DNA of 64,000 nt, taken from the NCBI GenBank assembly GCA_947396885.1, contig OX377204.1, positions 91,770,728 to 91,834,727 on the forward strand, read 5' to 3'. A program made the translations under genes and the position numbers. Below are positions 52,737-63,855 of this stretch, piece after piece. The stretch is from Heligmosomoides polygyrus polygyrus (taxonomy: Eukaryota > Nematoda > Chromadorea > Rhabditida > Heligmosomidae). The notes beneath the pieces were generated by a model. It was not told the DNA's origin and searched no databases. It was given only the letters and a program-made list of their open reading frames with translations. How positions within the stretch are numbered: the stretch's first letter is position 1; every line of letters begins with the position of its first letter.

Positions 52737-55700
52737 CTGAAGAAGTTGACTGCTTCAATTGACGACTGGGTTATGAAAAAACACGATCTTTGAATTGCTT
52801 ACCTTCATGATCAGCTCCTTGAGCTTAGGATCATTGCAGTTGCTGGTCTCGTCAACCTTTTTCTTTTCGTCGAGTGCTGAAAGAATTTCCGGTTTCAACT
52901 GGGTTATTAATAGTCGACCTTGGTGCTATCTCAGTTTAGAATGTAAACTCTTCCAACCCTCTATTGGGGGTGTGGCAAGAAATGGATCTACGGGCTGATC
53001 TGTTTTCAATGATGTTGGCACATAATTGCATAGAAATATATAAATATTTCACAAATACACCACTTTCACGTCGAAATGGCCGCTTTCAATTGAAATGAAA
53101 TGGACACTTTTTACTTCAAATCGGACAATCTTATAAGCTAGCTTAAGACTTTTGAAATAAAAGCGAACTTTTTCAAATCGAAACGAGCTTCTTCTACATT
53201 AAACTAGAGGCCCTCCAAAAATCTTCGAATAATTTTTTGATGAAAATTTTACTATAACTTTTTTTGAAGCTTTAATTTACTTTCGAATAAGAGAAAACAT
53301 AGTTTGAAATTTTATTAAAATTTTATTTTTAGAGGAAAAACAATGGTTTACAGCTTATTATAAAGATCAGGAAGGTGGCTGTTTTCTGTTGCCGAAACAG
53401 AGATTACGCCATGCCGTTCAGCATCTTCAAGCCTTCATAGCATTTTATAACCGAATTAGGTTATTCGATGTGAAATCAAGAATTTGACTAAAATCAATAC
53501 CGTCACTGGATTCTCTCCTGTGTCGAATGCCCGGTAGGCGAAACTGAAGTGGAGCTTGTACGTCGACAACCGATGCCGATACCGACGAATCGATCTGTAA
53601 CGATTGTCACGATTCTCTTGGTAACCGGTGAAAAATTACATCGTGACCTCAGAAAAATTTGACATTAATTTAATTAATTAAAGATTTTTAAAGACAATTC
53701 GATGCAGTATAAGACGCCTTTACTTTCGATCGCTTTTCTGTTTTTTGTCTACCTTTTATTCATCTACACCGTGTCCTCTGAATATCAGCAATATCCAGTT
53801 CTAGTTCATAGTATTCTACAAAACTCTACTCTTTACTTATTTAATTACTACTCACTTACTTTAATTAATTAAAATTTGACCTTATTGCATTGATCGATTC
53901 TAAGATAGACAATAAGATCAATTCCTTCAGTTCTATTAATCGGTGCGCATCAGGTGCAGTTTAAATAAATTAAAAATTAGAAGGGATAAAGGACGGCGCT
54001 ATTCACTCCTTTTTAGGATTCGCCACGCATTCTACTTCTACGGGATGTCGTGGAGGCGATTTGAAGGCGTATTTGGTCATACAGTGACTTGCGGTGGGCA
54101 GCCGATGAACAATCAGCGCTTTATCCCCTCTAGTAGAAATTCACCGACCCCGAAGGGATGGAATGCTTGGTTAGCCTGGGCGGAAAATCCGAACCAAGTA
54201 CCTGGTATCGGGTGCACGCGACAGACGGCGCCTCCTCCGACTGCGCCACACGCGCCCAAACAAGAAAAAAAAATGAAAATGTAAATAAATAGCTAAACGG
54301 TAATCAGCAAGGTCAATCAAAAATGAACTGGAGTCCTATGCCTGAAAATGAAATGAACAGAGGCTTTACCAGTTTCATGGTTGCGCCAAGTTCAGGCTTA
54401 AATTAAGCGGTTTAAAGGAAAAAGAATAAAACACGAGGTGAGTCAGTCTCTCCGCGGGATGGGCCATGCGCTCCATTCCACGGGGTATTGTAGAAGCAAC
54501 AAAAAATAGGACCGTGCGCCCATGGTTTCCAGCGTTTCCAAAAAATGTTTGAACTGTTAGGCTGGTAACAGGTATATTTTTGTGTGTTTCGAGAAGAAAA
54601 AAAGTGGTTTGGTTTCGGTTTGCTGAATGTTGAGATCACGCCACGAATCTGTCCAGTGCGTAGCGACATTTTGTTTGATTGGTAGTGTAAACACTATTTG
54701 CATAAAATTTGCGACAGAAGAATGTAGCATTCTCCTCACTCTTAGCTGGAGTAGGTTTAGGTTGAGCAAAAATTTGGGTCATCTGGGGTTGCTTTATAAA
54801 TACTCGTCCAGTACTATGCACTGCTTCAAGATGAACGAGTTCTTTCGAAATCGACGCCGCTACCTCCACAGGTGCAGTCTTTCTAGGAAAAACCGTCTCG
54901 AAGTTGAAGGACAAAAGACAAAATACGGTGTTATTCAATGCATTTGGGATGCGCCACGCATGCTACTTCTACGGGACGTCGTGGAAACGATTTGAATGAA
55001 TACTTGTCCATACAATGACTTGCAGTAGCTAGCCGATGACCATTTCAGCGCCCTATCCTTCCCAGACAAATCTGGTACCAATTCGCCGACCCCGAAGGGA
55101 TGGAGAGCTTGTTTGGCCTGGGCGGGGAATCCGGACCAGGAACCTGGTATCGGGTGCATGCTACAGCCACCGTCTCCTCCAAGTGATCTACACGCGGCCA
55201 TAAATATAAATAATAAATAAATTTATATAATAAACGAAAAATAATACAAATTAGGTTATAGAGCACTGGAAGGCTTATGTATCTTCAGGATTAAGAACGT
55301 TGAAATAAATGAGTGAAAATGAATTATGTTCATTTAGAGGGAAAGAAAATTTTTGATACAACCTTACATGTGTCTTAAAATTTTTAAAATCGTCCAAAAT
55401 TTATGCGCTTTATTTTTAAGGATAACACAAAGCTATAAACCCCTTTAAAAAATTATTGCAGTTGGTGAGTTTTTAAAATAAATAATAACGAGACTTATAA
55501 TAAAAAATAAAACATGAAAATATGCAAACATATAAAACACCAGCTACAAAGCTTTGGTGTGGCTGAAAGATTTAAAATATTGAAATAAAAGAATGAATAA
55601 AAATGTATATATGACGTCCACTGAAATAGTGAGGAAATTTTTTTGGGGAACCCTTAGGCATCATATTTTTTTACACTTTTAGAAGGTTTTAAAATTAATC

Positions 55701-58700
55701 ACATATAACTTTTTTGTTTTTTGTACGCTATATCTAATTTTTATGTGGGCGCGTGGAGCGCAGTCGGAGGAGGCGCCAGCTGTCGCCCGCACCCGATACC
55801 AGGTTCCTGGTTCGGATTTCCCGCCCAGGCCAACCAAGCCTTCCGGGGTCGGTGAATTGGTACCAGACTTGTCTGGAAAGGATAGAGCGCTGACTTGTTC
55901 ATCGGCTGGCCACCGCAAGTCATTGTATGGCCAAATACGCATTCATGTAGCCTCCACGACATCCTGTAGAACTAGAATGCGTGGCGCATCCCAAAGGGGA
56001 TTGAATAACGCCTCCCTTTACCCTTTATCCTTTATCTTAATTTTTATATGCTTGATTTCGTGCAGCAGCATTTTTAAACACAGCTCTAAACAACGAATCT
56101 CCACCAGAAGTCAGCTGACTATGACATTACGGCGAGATGAGGTCAGAGCATATGATGGCAGCTATCACATGTTGACCACCTGACAATCGAATCGGACCTG
56201 CACTATGTGCCACCCACCTCGTTCATGGTCTTCGAACCACGTGCTGCCCTCATGAAGGACCCTCTCATGCGCTCAATGACGTCCTCGACCACTTTTCGCT
56301 CCATCTCTTCGCTGATCGGATCTGAACACGCAGGGGTTTTACAACGAGAATGCGTCCGTGGGTGCACATCTGCATAGCAGCAAGAACAGTTCACAGAACG
56401 CATTTGAAGAACGAGTGGTAATCGATGTCGAAAGAGGAATTCTGTCAGAAATCTCCCGAAGGAGATAAAGGATAAGCATAAAGGATAAAGGACGGCGTTA
56501 CTCAATCCCTTCTGGGATGCGCCAGCGAATTCTACTTCTACGGGATGTCGTGGGGAGGGGGGGGGGGGACACGAATGCGTATTTGGCCATACAATGACTT
56601 GCGGTGGCCAGCCGATGAACAAGTCAGCGCTTTCTCCTTCCCAGACAAGTCTGGTACCAATTCACCGACCCCGGAGGGATGGAAGGCTTGGTTGGCCTGG
56701 GCGGGAAATCCGAACCAGTAGCCTGGTATCGGGTGTACGCGACGGCCGGCGCCTCCTCCGACTGCGCTACACGCGCCCTGTCATGTCATCATTGTAAAAT
56801 ATAATATTGGAAGCGCCCCGCCATTAAACATTTTATTCTGAATTTAGCTGAAAACATTTTCGCATATGTTGTATACCCTTCGAAAGAGAATGATTTGCTA
56901 CAGAATAACATGTGTTGGGTTTTTTTCGTTAGTTTTAACGTTCGCTAATTTTGGGACATTAAAGTGGAGAGTCCATGAGACATAAATTATTTTTAGCAAC
57001 AGCTTCTACTTTTTGGTTATTTTTTTACGAGAGTATTGTATATTTATCGAAAGAGAATGGTTTGCTCTATCAGAAGGTAGTTTGCGTTTGTCTGTTCATG
57101 ATGATTTTTCGTCAATTTTTAGCAGACTTAGCAGAGAGAACGAGATGTTAGTAATACTCGTTTTTCTGCTTTTTAAAATTCTTCTAAAAAATATAAAAAT
57201 CAGTATGAACAGATGAATACAACGTTTATAATATTATATATATTTTCTATTATGCAAAAAGTCTTACGCAAAATTTAGACCAGAATGCGAAAATAACGGC
57301 GGTGAATTAGTTTCCAACCTAATACTTCACATTCAATTTTGCCACCGTTGTGCAACAAACAGAAGGAAGTACCTTCCCGCCCCGCTCCCACCCCCCCCCC
57401 CCAATAGGATGGATCCGACGAAGCTCATCGCAGAATATAACCACCAAAGAACCCTCCTATACATTATGGCTAGAAGTCTTTCTGGAATGCGCCGTCCTTC
57501 ACACTTTTGTTTTTTGATAGAAAAGCCGGATTTATCCTAATGGGAAGGAAAATAATGATTTTATTTCCTTGCTTCGAAGAAGCGTCGAAGAAGTCGCGAA
57601 GAAGACGAAGAACGTCCGACTCCGTGCCCACCTATTCGACTCCACTGTTCTTCCTGCCCTAACATACGCCTCAGAGACCTGGGCTATACGAAAGCAGGAT
57701 GAACACGCGATCAGCGTCACGCAGCGTGGAGTCGAGAGAACGATGCTCGGAGTGACACGACTCACGCAAGTGAGAGAAGGCCTCCGGAGTTCTGAGCTTC
57801 GTGGACGTTCGAAGATCAGAGACGCTGTCGTGTGGGCCAAGTTGTCGAAAATTAAGTGGGCCGGCCACGTAATGCGCTTCGCTGACACCCGCTGGACGAG
57901 AGCCGTTACCGACTGGGTTCCGCGTATGTCAAGAGAACACCAGGACGCCCACCGACGCGTTGGTCGGACTTCTTCGAGAAAGCCCTGAACGACCGATCTG
58001 ACACTCTCCGTGTCTCTCGAGCGAGGGGGATCCATAGGAGCACTCTGGCACGCGACAGGGACGAAAGGAGATGCTGTTGGCGCCCGCTTAAGCAACTCGA
58101 TGATTAACGGGACGACAGGCGATACAGGTGTTTCCCTTGCCTGTGCTTCTACTTGCTGCTGCCACGTTATGCGAAGGCTTATGTGTATTTCACTTCAGGA
58201 TGTGTGATAGATCCGGAAGTCCATATTCCACAGAGCCATTTCTATTCTTTTGGCATTCCAACTTTTTCCAATCTGCTTAAAATCTCCAGAGAGTCAAGAC
58301 TTGGGTAATACCCCAGCAACGTACACAGCCTCACCTGACATGTCCTCACTCTCAGCAGGCTTCTCCGTTGTTCTATTCGCGGCCTGATCCAGAATGTTCT
58401 GCTTCACTTTTTTCAGCATCAGCTGCAGGTCATCGATCATCGCCTCGAGTTTTTCGAACGTCGGTGTCTCATCATTCATCTTAATGAGAATCTTAAACTC
58501 AGCGAGATATCCACAGTCGTAAAGGTATTAAAACGTATGCGAAAATGGGGATTAAATATACCATTCCAGTTGAAATTCATCGTTTTTCAATTCAAATGTA
58601 ACGTTTTCGGAAGAAATCCAAAGTTCTTCTGGAATCTTTCCCATATAACAACGTTGAAATTGTCTTGAAAAACTTGCATTTGTTTTGAAAAACGTTGAAT

Positions 58701-61700
58701 TTGTTCTGGAAAACGTTGAATTTCAACTGAAAATGATATAAGGATTGAGATTGTTGAAAACCTACAGATTCTGGACTGACGACTATTTCTCGGATCACTT
58801 GAACAGTTTGGCTAGGCAGCTCGCTTGATGTTTCAACGGTGGCGTTATTTAAAGTCCTAAAAAGAAGAGATAACAATTAAAACAAACTGCGCATCTCTCC
58901 TAATCGGGAGGGGCTGCCGCAATGTGAAGATTAGCTCGAACTTATAAAACACCTCAAATTTCCTTGAATTTGCTTTTAGATTTTGGAGCTTAATGCCGGA
59001 ACTGGATCTTTTAGACAAGTTTAGGGATGTGAAGCTGGATCGGAACACTCTGTGCGTTATCAGGACAAGGATGAAATGAAGAATAAGTGTCAGCGTTAGT
59101 CACCCTAAAGGCAGGGTGCGTCACGCATTGTACTTGTACGAGATATTGTTTACCAATTCAAATGCATATTTGACCCTTACAATGGCTTGCGGTTACCAGC
59201 CGATGGACAAGTGTTAGTGTTTTAAAGAACAGTTTTCTACCAATTCTCCAACCTAATAGGGATGCAGCATGATTGGCCTAGGCGACGAATCCAAGCTCTG
59301 GATCTGGAAAGACAGCAATTGTAACTAATCCTCTATTGCCGTTCGAATGTTCCCGCGCCCGCTACAGTATCCCCAAACCTGCACATCCCCAAGACGTTAT
59401 CATCGGAGCTCGTTTTTGTCATTGAGCGTGCAAACCTACAGACACCTCTAGGAGGGAGAAGACTCATCTAAGCTGTTCATGCTCAAACCGCTCTCGTTGC
59501 TCAATCAACATGAACTCAAAATGGTGTGTGATGTGAGCAACCGCACACTACAGTATCTCACAGCTACCGCACATTACAGTATCTCCCCGCACATTAACCC
59601 AAAATTCGAACGGCAGTAGGGGATTAGTTATAAGTAGGACAACCTCGAAATGGGTGCACGTTATAGCCGCTGCCTCTTTCGACTGCATTACCACCCACCG
59701 ATTAGGAGAGATTCCGAAACCCACCAATTTGAAGGGCAGCAGCGTGACAGGCGCAATGGCGTAATTCAATAACTTACTTCAAAAATGTGCCAGTCGCTCC
59801 ATCATCGAACAGCATAGCTAGACTGGGATCGATAGCTAATGCAGCTCCTTGCTGAAACGGAATGAAGTAGCCATATCATTGTAAATTACTAGGCTGAATT
59901 ACAGAACTATTCTGCGATGAATGTGTGGAATGAGGCTACGGGAACAGTGCGTCGCCATTACAACGCCGAAAATATGACAGAAGAATAAAGGCTAAAGGAC
60001 CACCTTGACGAGTTCCTGTTTGGGATGCGCCACGCATTCTAGTTTTACTTGATCTTCTAGAGGCTATCTAGGCGTCTATTTGGCCTGTCGCATGTAACAC
60101 CCGCTGTCCCGTTGATAATCTAGATGCTCGAGCGGGCGCCAGCAGCGTCTCCATTCGTCCCGGTCTAGCGCCAGAGAGCTCCATTTATCCTCCTCGCTCG
60201 AAGGACACGAAGAGCTTCGTACCGTTCCTTCACGGCTTCGACGAAGAATTCCGACCAACGCGTCGGTGGGCGTCCTGGTGTTCTCTTGACATGCCGCGGA
60301 ATCCAGTCGGTGTCCAGCGGGTGTCTGCGAATCGGGTCCAGCGGGTGTCTGCGAAGCGCATTACGTGGCCGGCCCACCTAATTTTCGACGACTTGGCCCA
60401 CGCAACAGCACCTCTGACCTTCGAACGTCAACGAAGCTCGGAACTCAGGAGGGCGTTCTCTCCCTTGCGTGAGTCGTGCCACTCCAAGCATAGTCTTCTT
60501 GATTCCCACGCTGCGCGACGGTTATCGTGTGTTCATCCTGCTTTCGTATAGCCCAGGTCTCTGAGGTGTATGTTAGGGCAGGAAGAACAGTGGAGTCGAA
60601 TAGGTAGGCACGGAGTCGGACGTTCCTCGTCTTCTTCACGATTTCTTCGACGCTCTTGAAAGCTCCCAGAGCCACTCGTTTCCTCCTGCCCAGCTCTAGC
60701 GCTAGGTCGTTGGTCATCTTGGCTTCGCGAACCAGATACACGGAGCATTCGGAGATGTTCGTTCCGCTGAGCAAGAATGGGGCATCAGAAACTTGTCCGT
60801 TCCTCATGAACATCGTCTTCGTCAGATTCCGCTGCAGTCCAACGTTCCCACATACACGATCGAAGTTGGCCAGCATTCGCTTCGCCTGGCTGATGTTTGG
60901 TGTCATGAGCACGATGTCGTCAGCGAAGCGAAGGTGGTGCTCTTGCCCGGCGTCAACCTTTCCCCCATATCTCCCTATTCTAGTTCGCGCACGTTTTCGA
61001 GGGTGGGGCCTAAGAGCTTCGGGGATACCGTATCCCCCTGCCGGTACTACTCTTCACGTCGATGACGACGTAGTTGTAGAATGCTGAGATCTTGGTCGTG
61101 AACCCACTGTACAGCTCTCGAAGAGGTCCGATGTACGGAGTAGAAACACCCTGACTGAGAAGGGCTTCGTAGACGCTTGGAAACAGTGGGAAAATAAAAT
61201 TTAGATTAGGTTGTTACGTAAAGAGAATCCATTAAACTAGCCTATTAGAGGAAAGAGCACGGTGATACCCTTCCAGGAGATTGACAGACTGTGCGTGTTT
61301 GATGTACCGTTCTAGCAACACCCCCCCCCCATTAGGATAGGCTCAAACATCTTCTAAAAACTCACCGGCACAAAAGTCTCCTTGAACTGAGACGTTCCTC
61401 GCTCGCCTTTTTCTACGCTGATCAACCGCTGATCATCTAGCGGCACGGGGAAGTCGTTCGATGGCGAGGCTTTGGCTGCCAAATCATCGGGCGACTGCAG
61501 TGCATAAGGTTCACCTACACAAGCACTTTACAGGCCTAGAGGCTTCAGTCTTCCACTTACCTGATCTGTGGTCCAAGAGACTTTTTCCTTTCCATGTGTG
61601 TCTTCCCAAAGTTGTTGTAGATCTAAAAAAGAAGAGACTGTCAGATACATATTCCATTTTCACGTCGAATTCGACACCTTTCAAACCAAATTGGACACTT

Positions 61701-63387
61701 TTCACGTCAAATTAGACACTCTTCTAAGCTCGCCCACGACTTTTGAAATCAAAGAGAACTCTTCCGAATTGAAACAGCCTTCATACAGGTCGCTACATAC
61801 CCAATAAGATGGTTGTCCAATTTTTTAATGTGGTGTTGAACCAATAAGATGGCTAGAAAATTGTTTGTTCAAGATAAATTTAGAATAACATTTTTGGATT
61901 ATTTTTTAACTTTAGCTGACCGAGTGAGGTAATATTTTATAAAAATTTTCTTCTGGAGAAAAAATAACAAATTAAATTTTGTTTTAAAGCACAGCAAAGC
62001 ATCAACCATAATATGCCCTAAATACCAGATTGCGCCATGCACTCGAAAAGCTCGTCGCGATTATTATTTGATTGATAGTGCAAATACTGTTTACATGGAG
62101 CGACGAGGTATGTGCGTTCTTAACGAAATAACCTCTGAACAGGTTAAACTACAGACTCACTAAGGTGGTTAGAATAATCTTTGTTCAACAAAAATTAGGT
62201 ACAACTTGCTTTGAAATTGTTTAGCTCACCTGCCCCAGGATGTGTAATAATTTTACAGAAATTTTATTTTTAGAGAAAAATAATAAACTGCAATTGTTTT
62301 AAAGAGCAACAAGGCGTTAATTACGTGGTGTATTAAAAGACTGGATAGTGCCATGCACTCGAAAAGCCAGTCGCAAGGCTTATTTTATTGATAGTGTGAA
62401 TACTGCTTACATGCAGCATGAGAGGGAGCGTATGTGTATTTTGTGTGTGTTTAATTGTTTATATTATACCGCTCACAGACGTAAAACTTCATTCGAACAG
62501 AAATTTTGCTATGAATCGAATAAAATTCGCGACGTTTTTGGACGAGGGCATGGCGCAATCTCTGTTTTGGCAATAAAAAATGGTCGCTTCTCTGCTCTTT
62601 CAAACAAACTTTAAATCATTGTTTTTCCTCAAATGTTTTTAAAAATAAAATTTCAAGCAGTGTGTTCTCTTATTGTGAAGTGAATTAAGATTTCAAAAAA
62701 GTTATACTAAAAAATTTTCCGTACAAAGATTACTGTAATCTTTTTGAAGAGTCTCTAGTTTAATATAGAAGAGGCTCTTTTCAATTTGGAAAAGTTCGCT
62801 TTGATTTCAAAAGTCTCAGACTGGCTTAGAAAAGTGTCCAATTTGACGTGAAAAGTGATCAACTTGACTTGAAAAGTCTCCAGTTTGATTTAGAAAGTGT
62901 CCAGTTCGACGTGAAAATGATACAAGTTGCCTTTTCTATTGTAGCCCGAAATCTGAACTGGCGCTTTCGAGATTCAAGCCATAAAACAAAAAAACCATAA
63001 CGGAAAAATAGGGCTTCTGGGTTCTCACGACAAATAAGCTGACAGCTTACCCTATATGTCTTACGTGTATTTAAAACTACATTCCTTCCCATATGTACCG
63101 GTATCCACACTTTTTATGAACTTTTGAAATTTAAATCTTAAAGAACGGTGGGAGCTTTTCGTCCTACGTATTAAAATTCAACACAGTTTCCCCTATCGCA
63201 ACGTATAGTAGAACTGACCACTGCACTGAAGATCAGTCGGCGAAGTGCACTTCTCCTGCGGCGGTGGACAAGAAAGTCCGACCTTCGGACAGTGATCGCT
63301 GGTACAACCGCAGCAGCACAACGAGGTTTGCAGTGCCGACGAGATGGCAACTGTGGATAGGAGTAGGCATAGGGTAAACCGCAGCAT
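52542..63387 (-). CDS. Secreted ground-like (hedgehog-related) domain protein, eight exons
   Basis: Predicted secreted nematode protein of the ground-like group. Eight minus-strand exons (63219-63387, 61561-61622, 61366-61494, 59778-59851, 58766-58856, 58335-58491, 52803-52876, 52542-52736) have GT/AG borders and join in one frame to give 316 residues. Residues 1-18 form a hydrophobic signal peptide. Residues 24-55 are cysteine-rich (CCCGC, then C33, C40, C47, C55). The middle is hydrophilic with a helical stretch near [19 protein letters not shown]. The C-terminus from about 241 matches the ground-like domain: [29 protein letters not shown] and KYC. A TATA box lies 44 bp upstream of the ATG. 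The last exon is uncertain: it may read through a possible GTGAAT donor to a TGA, which supplies a fourth domain cysteine. The introns are full of SINEs, RTE pieces and MITEs. Confidence 0.78.
52803..52876 (-). CDS. Exon 7 of the ground-like gene: start of the ground-like domain
   Basis: The exon runs from TCTTTCAG to GTAAGC and encodes [20 protein letters not shown] then LIMK. The cysteine and the NDPKLKELI pattern correspond to the first conserved block of the ground-like domain. Confidence 0.85.
53982..54260 (-). mobile_element. tRNA-derived SINE-A
   Basis: GGGATAAAGGACGGCG tail junction, the conserved body with a deletion near TATCCCCTCTAG, and the head CTCCGACTGCGCCACACGCG. It lies in the large intron of the ground-like gene. 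Confidence 0.83.
54905..55202 (-). mobile_element. tRNA-derived SINE-A
   Basis: Complete but mutated copy. The head reads CTCCAAGTGATCTACACGCG, so the A box is damaged; the B box (GGAATCCGGACCAGGAACC) is kept. Confidence 0.8.
55744..56036 (+). mobile_element. tRNA-derived SINE-A
   Basis: Head GTGGAGCGCAGTCGGAGGAG, B box GGTTCCTGGTTCGGATTTCC, body with a short deletion after AACCAAGCC, and the tail CCCTTTATCCTTTATC. Confidence 0.86.
56462..56780 (-). mobile_element. tRNA-derived SINE-A with expanded G tract
   Basis: Full-length copy. A run of 12 G at about 56558-56569 has replaced the usual GGCGATT part of the body. Confidence 0.85.
57388..57419. repeat. Solo end resembling the hAT-like elements
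   Basis: A C tract followed by AATAGGATGGATCC resembles the right tip of the three full elements. A second such tip (C tract then ATTAGGATAGG) lies at 61319-61341. No partner end was seen for either. Confidence 0.45.
57575..58133 (+). mobile_element. RTE-like LINE 3' fragment (family A), frameshifted
   Basis: The reading [20 protein letters not shown] through PRM matches the other family A copies. One base is missing near 57925, so the frame shifts before the RWSDFF-like block. It ends in GATACAGGTG. It sits antisense to the ground-like gene in its largest intron. Confidence 0.82.
58335..58491 (-). CDS. Exon 6 of the ground-like gene: helical segment
   Basis: The exon runs from a GTTTAAG acceptor to a CAG/GTGAGG donor, 52 codons plus one base. 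It carries a predicted amphipathic helix ([19 protein letters not shown]) and then an acidic Ser/Glu-rich tail. The leftover base matches the start of the ground-like domain exon across a 5.5-kb intron. Confidence 0.75.
58555..58742. mobile_element. Small foldback element in the intron between ground-like exons 5 and 6
   Basis: TATACCATTCCAGTTGAAATTC is mirrored by GAATTTCAACTGAAAATGATATA, and TTGAATTTGTTCTGGAAAACG repeats occur between. It resembles the ends of the ACCATTTTC foldback family. Confidence 0.6.
58766..58856 (-). CDS. Exon 5 of the ground-like gene
   Basis: The exon runs from a TTTTTAG acceptor to a GTAGGT donor. It encodes [20 protein letters not shown] and ends IVVSPES in phase 0. 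A donor four bases downstream (GTTTTC) exists but breaks the phase with the next exon. Confidence 0.7.
59080..59700 (-). mobile_element. SINE-A, degenerate and split by a TIR element
   Basis: The tail half (GGGTGCGTCACGCATTGTAC, CCAGCCGATGGACAAGTG) lies before the 315-bp TIR element and the head remnant (GGGTGCACGTTATAGCCG, CGACTGCATTACC) after it. Confidence 0.65.
59319..59633. mobile_element. 315-bp TIR element inside a degenerate SINE
   Basis: Inverted ends of 29 bp (TTGTAACTAATCCTCTATTG and onwards) differ at about three positions. The interior has short repeated TACAGTATC blocks. SINE sequence continues on both sides. It lies between exons 4 and 5 of the ground-like gene. Confidence 0.65.
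59778..59851 (-). CDS. Exon 4 of the ground-like gene
   Basis: A 74-nt exon from CGTTTCAG to a GTAAGT donor encodes [20 protein letters not shown] and continues to TFL, leaving two bases that the next exon completes as Lys. Confidence 0.72.
59984..60085 (-). mobile_element. SINE-A truncated by an RTE insertion
   Basis: Tail side only: AATAAAGGCTAAAGGACC, GGGATGCGCCACGCATTCTA and CGTCTATTTGGCC; RTE family A sequence follows directly. Confidence 0.7.
60086..61180 (-). mobile_element. RTE-like LINE fragment (family A) with the FADD box
   Basis: This is the longest family A copy. Degraded frames give [10 protein letters not shown] (RT motif B) and [18 protein letters not shown] (catalytic palm box), then a 155-residue open frame through [13 protein letters not shown] to [14 protein letters not shown], and finally the C-terminal thumb in another frame. 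A short tandem duplication of GTCCAGCGGGTGTCTGCGAA occurs near 60312-60355. It truncates a SINE at 60086 and lies in an intron of the ground-like gene. Confidence 0.82.
61366..61494 (-). CDS. Exon 3 of the ground-like gene
   Basis: The exon runs from a CACTGCAG acceptor to a GTGAGT donor, 43 codons with phase 0 at both ends. It encodes [15 protein letters not shown] and a charged segment ending KETFVP. A second acceptor 20 bp upstream would shift the join with exon 2 and gives a less protein-like reading. Confidence 0.7.
61561..61622 (-). CDS. Exon 2 of the ground-like gene
   Basis: A 62-nt exon between a TTTTTTAG acceptor and a GTAAGT donor. In the required phase it reads [20 protein letters not shown]. 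The 1.6-kb upstream intron is mostly a single foldback element. Confidence 0.68.
61648..62922. mobile_element. AT-rich foldback element in intron 1 of the ground-like gene
   Basis: The ends CCATTTTCACGTCGAATT and CAGTTCGACGTGAAAATG are inverted; the arms hold TTGGACACTTTTC and GAAAAGTGTCCAATTTGA. The centre contains two copies of the CATGCACTCGAAAAGC block, which suggests an internal duplication. Confidence 0.75.
63219..63387 (-). CDS. Exon 1 of the ground-like gene: signal peptide and Cys-rich head
   Basis: The ATG opens [18 protein letters not shown], a clear signal peptide, followed by CCCGC and four further cysteines in a Pro-rich stretch. A GTCAGT donor ends the exon with one base left over, which the next exon completes. 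Without splicing, the frame runs on to a TAG at 63193 and would encode a 64-residue secreted peptide, so a stand-alone small gene is the alternative. Confidence 0.7.
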
Positions 63388-63430
63388 GTTGTCAGGGGTA
63401 AGGAGGGAGGCTCCTATTGATACGATAGAC

Positions 63431-63437
63431 TTATATA
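63431..63437 (-). promoter_or_regulatory. TATA box of the ground-like gene
   Basis: The minus strand reads TATATAA here, 44 bp upstream of the ATG of the signal-peptide exon. This spacing fits a core promoter with a short 5' UTR. Confidence 0.6.
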
Positions 63438-63557
63438 CTTGGCCTACTTTCACTGTCCGCGCTAGGTCAACTGCTTTACTTTCGCGAACGAATTCCGGTT
63501 TTCGGTCAAACCAGGCGCGAAGCAGGAATCGGATTACCTGGATTGCAGGCGATCAAG

Positions 63558-63855
63558 GTAAAGGCAAAAAGGATGAAGGACGGCGTTGCTCAATCTCTTT
63601 TGGGATGCGCCACGCATTCTACTTCTACGGAATGTGGAGTTGATTAGAATGCGTATTTGACCTCTACAACCACTTACGGTAGTCAGCCGATGAACAAATC
63701 AGCTCTTTATCATTACCAGACAAGTTTGGTATCAAGTCATTGACCCCATAGGGATAAAGGCTTGGTTGGCCAGGGAGGAAGTCCGAACCTGGAGCCTGTC
63801 ATCGGGTGCATACGATAGACGGCACCTCCTCCGACTGCGCTATACGTGTCCAGAT
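63558..63855 (-). mobile_element. tRNA-derived SINE-A upstream of the ground-like promoter
   Basis: Body and head (CTCCGACTGCGCTATACGTG) are recognisable. Its tail end lies about 120 bp upstream of the TATA box of the ground-like gene. Confidence 0.8.
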
